Shown: positions 62,432 to 64,000 of the stretch, one piece after another
Numbering within the stretch: position 1 is the stretch's first letter
Layout: every line of letters begins with the position of its first letter
From: Paenirhodobacter enshiensis
GTDB lineage: Bacteria > Pseudomonadota > Alphaproteobacteria > Rhodobacterales > Rhodobacteraceae
Direction: 5' to 3'
Length of the DNA stretch: 64,000 nucleotides
Assembly: GCF_000740785.1 (NCBI RefSeq)
Contig: NZ_JFZB01000022.1
Span: forward strand, 21,400-85,399
Position numbers and translations under genes: made by a program
Notes under the pieces: model-generated
Database searches by the model: none
Seen by the model: only the letters and a program-made list of their open reading frames with translations
Told to the model about the DNA's origin: nothing

Positions 62432-63553
62432 ATGTCGCTGAAACGCTCGCTCGGCACGATCCTCAACCTGACCCTCAAGGAGCTGCGCGCGATCCGGCGC
62501 GACACGGTGATGCTGACGCTGATCGTCTTCGTCTTCACCGTCGCCACCTATATCGTCGCCGATGCCATCTCGACCGAGATCCGCGACCTCTCCGTCGCCG
62601 TGGTCGACGAGGATCACAGTCAGCTCTCCTCGCGGCTGATCGGCGCGATCCGCCCGCCGATGTTCCGCGAACCCCCGGTCCTCTCCCCCGCCGCAGCCGA
62701 AGCGGCGCAGGTGCAGGGGCAATACATCCTCGTGCTCACCATTCCGCCGGATTTCGAGAAAGACCTGCTCGCCGGGCGAAACGTGACGCTCAACCTCGAT
62801 GTCGACGCGACCGCCGTCGCCCATGCCGGCAACGGCGCCTCGTTCATGCAGCAGCTCCTCGCCGGCGAGATCGCCCGCTTCACCCACAGCACCAGCACCT
62901 CGCTGGTCAACGTGATCTTCTCGAACCGGTTCAACCCGAATCTCACCTCGCGCTGGTTCGCTTCGGTGATGCAGCTGATGAACTCGATCACCATCCTGAC
63001 GCTGATCCTCGCCGGTGCCTCGCTGATCCGCGAGCGCGAGCATGGCACGATCGAGCATGTCCTCGTCATGCCGGTCCGCCCGCACGAGATCGTGCTGTCG
63101 AAGATCCTGGCGAACGGCGCGGTGATTCTGGTCGCGGCGATCTTCGCGCTGAACGTGGTGGTGCAGCTGATGCTGGGCGTGCCGGTGGCGGGCTCTCTGG
63201 TGCTGTTCGCGATGGGCACCGCGATCTATGTCATCGCGGCCGCCAGCCTCGGACTGCTGCTGTCGACCTTCACGAAGAACATGGGGCAATATGGGCTGCT
63301 GGTGATCCCGACGATCGTGGTGATCATCCTGCTCTCGGGCGGCATGACCCCGGCCGAATCGCAGCCCGACTGGCTGCGCGCCGCGATGCAGTTCGTCAAC
63401 CCGGCGGTGCATTTCGTCGCCTTCACCCAGTCGGTGCTCTACCGCGGCGCCGGGTTTGCGCTGGTCTGGGGGCAGATGCTGGCGATGGCGGCAATGGCTT
63501 CGGTCTCTCTCGCGATCACGCTGATCCGCTTCCGCAAGGTTCTGGCCGGCTGA
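62432..63553 (+). CDS. ABC-2 type permease (YhhJ-like)
   Basis: The 373-residue membrane protein has an N-terminal helix (DTVMLTLIVFVFTVATYIVADAI), a large periplasmic loop (~residues 50-200) and five or six C-terminal helices, including LIREREHGTIEHVLVMPVRPHEIVLSKI (cytoplasmic coupling-helix motif of the family). YhhJ is the permease partner of YhiI-RbbA in E. coli. It lies 3 bases after the RbbA-like gene. Confidence 0.92.
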   Translation: MSLKRSLGTILNLTLKELRAIRRDTVMLTLIVFVFTVATYIVADAISTEIRDLSVAVVDEDHSQLSSRLIGAIRPPMFREPPVLSPAAAEAAQVQGQYILVLTIPPDFEKDLLAGRNVTLNLDVDATAVAHAGNGASFMQQLLAGEIARFTHSTSTSLVNVIFSNRFNPNLTSRWFASVMQLMNSITILTLILAGASLIREREHGTIEHVLVMPVRPHEIVLSKILANGAVILVAAIFALNVVVQLMLGVPVAGSLVLFAMGTAIYVIAAASLGLLLSTFTKNMGQYGLLVIPTIVVIILLSGGMTPAESQPDWLRAAMQFVNPAVHFVAFTQSVLYRGAGFALVWGQMLAMAAMASVSLAITLIRFRKVLAG

Positions 63554-63577
63554 CTTTCCGGGCCGCGCCCCCTTCTG

Positions 63578-63670
63578 CTTTCATCTTTCCGAAAATATCC
63601 CGGGGGTGAGGGCCGCAGGCCCGAGGGGGCAGAGCCCCCTTTCTTCTCCGCCGGGGGCAGAGCCCCCTTT
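63578..63670 (+). repeat. Intergenic hairpin repeat, copy 11 (plus extra hairpin)
   Basis: CTTTCATCTTTCCG, AAAATATCCCGGGGG, GGGCCGCAGGCCC and GGGGGCAGAGCCCCC, then a second GGGGGCAGAGCCCCC (63653-63667) followed by TTTTCG. It lies after the YhhJ-like gene, and the last hairpin resembles a terminator. Confidence 0.85.
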
Positions 63671-63693
63671 TCGTCACAAGCAAGGAGAGCCGC

Positions 63694-63722
63694 TTGCCAA
63701 GATGCCACGCCCTGCGTAATCA
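63694..63722 (+). promoter_or_regulatory. Probable promoter of tRNA-Leu
   Basis: TTGCCA (63694-63699) and TAATCA (63717-63722) are spaced by 17 bases, ending 13 bases before the tRNA 5' end. Confidence 0.6.
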
Positions 63723-63735
63723 CAGAAACATTCGT

Positions 63736-63819
63736 GCGGGATTGGCGAAATGGTAGACGCAGCGGCTTTAGGTGCCGCCGCCGCAAGGCGTGAGGGTTCG
63801 AGTCCCTTGTCCCGCACCA
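63736..63819 (+). tRNA. tRNA-Leu (anticodon UAG)
   Basis: Acceptor stem GCGGGAT (63736-63742) pairs with GTCCCGC (63809-63815), one G-U pair. The anticodon stem GCGGC/GCCGC encloses the loop TTTAGGT with anticodon TAG, reading CUA codons and by wobble other CUN leucine codons. A long variable arm and the T arm GAGGGTTCGAGTCCCTT follow, and the encoded CCA ends at 63819. All features of a type II leucine tRNA. Confidence 0.97.
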
Positions 63820-63956
63820 TGGATTTCCGGGTTTCGCGTCTATGCGTGCAAAATCAGGATGTTATTCAAGGTCATGCCCTACGGGGCTTGATCTTTTCCT
63901 GCCATTTCCGCAGGTTTCCGCGCGCGGTTTACGCATATTTCACGCACGGATTACGC
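63801..63956 (+). other. Putative attachment-site edge and integrase leader
   Basis: The tRNA 3' segment (AGTCCCTTGTCCCGCACCA) would be one copy of an att core if the adjacent integrase gene uses this tRNA. The DNA that follows is less GC-rich than the rest of the window (for example GCAAAATCAGGATGTTATTC). It contains three 11-bp-phased TYACGCAY motifs at 63929, 63940 and 63951. No gene is seen in 63820-63956. Confidence 0.5.
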
Positions 63957-64000
63957 ATGGCGAGCATCAGGAAACTGGAGTCGGGCAAGTATAGGGCCGA
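63957..64000 (+). CDS. Tyrosine-type site-specific integrase, first codons only (truncated by window edge)
   Basis: ATG at 63957 opens MASIRKLESGKYRA, the typical basic start of phage/ICE-type tyrosine recombinases with an arm-binding or AP2-like N-terminal domain (a short beta strand with R-K...GKYRA). It follows a tRNA gene directly and is in the same orientation, as is usual for elements integrated at tRNA 3' ends. Catalytic residues lie outside the window. Confidence 0.65.
   Translation, partial: MASIRKLESGKYRA

Overview
This is a GC-rich chromosomal window from an alphaproteobacterium, most likely a Rhodobacterales (Rhodobacter/Paracoccus-type) species. The markers for that are a petP-petR pair, a sarcosine oxidase soxBDAG operon, DUF1289 and DUF2794 genes, a one-cysteine DksA, and many copies of a short intergenic repeat whose core reads CCCGGGATATTTG. 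Most of the window is core chromosome. Only the last ~180 bases show a clear mobile-element boundary.

Layout. 1-2110: start of an ABC exporter, the RNase P RNA gene with its promoter, a DUF533 protein and rpmG. 2250-8570: asparaginase and the soxBDAG operon (sarcosine to glycine, formaldehyde equivalents and H2O2). 8778-10443: ccmI-ruvX-DUF1289 with ATGA overlaps. 10495-20700: an atypical SDR, a Hint-associated-like protein, prfC, a possible structured RNA, dgt, an erpA-like gene, a CNNM/CorC protein, xth, a flavin monooxygenase and dksA. 20876-27436: a MoxR ATPase, then a leftward run of EamA transporter, queG, GST, recR, ybaB and dnaX. 27516-30361: promoter, petP, petR, a NYN-LOTUS protein and a TetR regulator. 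30464-35110: aroC, then a promoter, TPP riboswitch and thiBPQ (thiamine uptake). 35349-36162: an I78-type lipoprotein and DUF2794.

36258-50091 is a sugar catabolic locus. A divergent GbpR-like LysR gene faces a leftward cluster of ten genes: ChvE-GguAB importer, AraD1, arabonate-type dehydratase, ketoglutaric semialdehyde dehydrogenase, DgoK, DgoA, lactonase and Gal-type dehydrogenase, followed by an eleventh, galM. Together they import L-arabinose/D-galactose-type sugars and oxidise them, with one exit to 2-oxoglutarate and another to pyruvate plus glyceraldehyde 3-phosphate. 50230-53140 holds small redox and stress genes (OsmC, ACR3, flavin reductase, nitroreductase). 53146-57681 holds late cobalamin genes (cobA-cobD-cobC leftward, cobP-cobT-cobS rightward). 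57784-63553 holds a small membrane-protein pair and an HlyD / RbbA-like / YhhJ-like export operon.

The window ends with tRNA-Leu(UAG), then AT-richer DNA with three 11-bp-phased TYACGCAY motifs, and the first codons of an apparent tyrosine integrase. This looks like the left edge of an integrated element using the tRNA 3' end as its attachment site. The items most worth a second look are the hairpin repeat family, the hairpin-rich segment downstream of prfC, the NYN-LOTUS protein, the Hint-less protein, the OsmC protein with a single cysteine, and the integrase edge.
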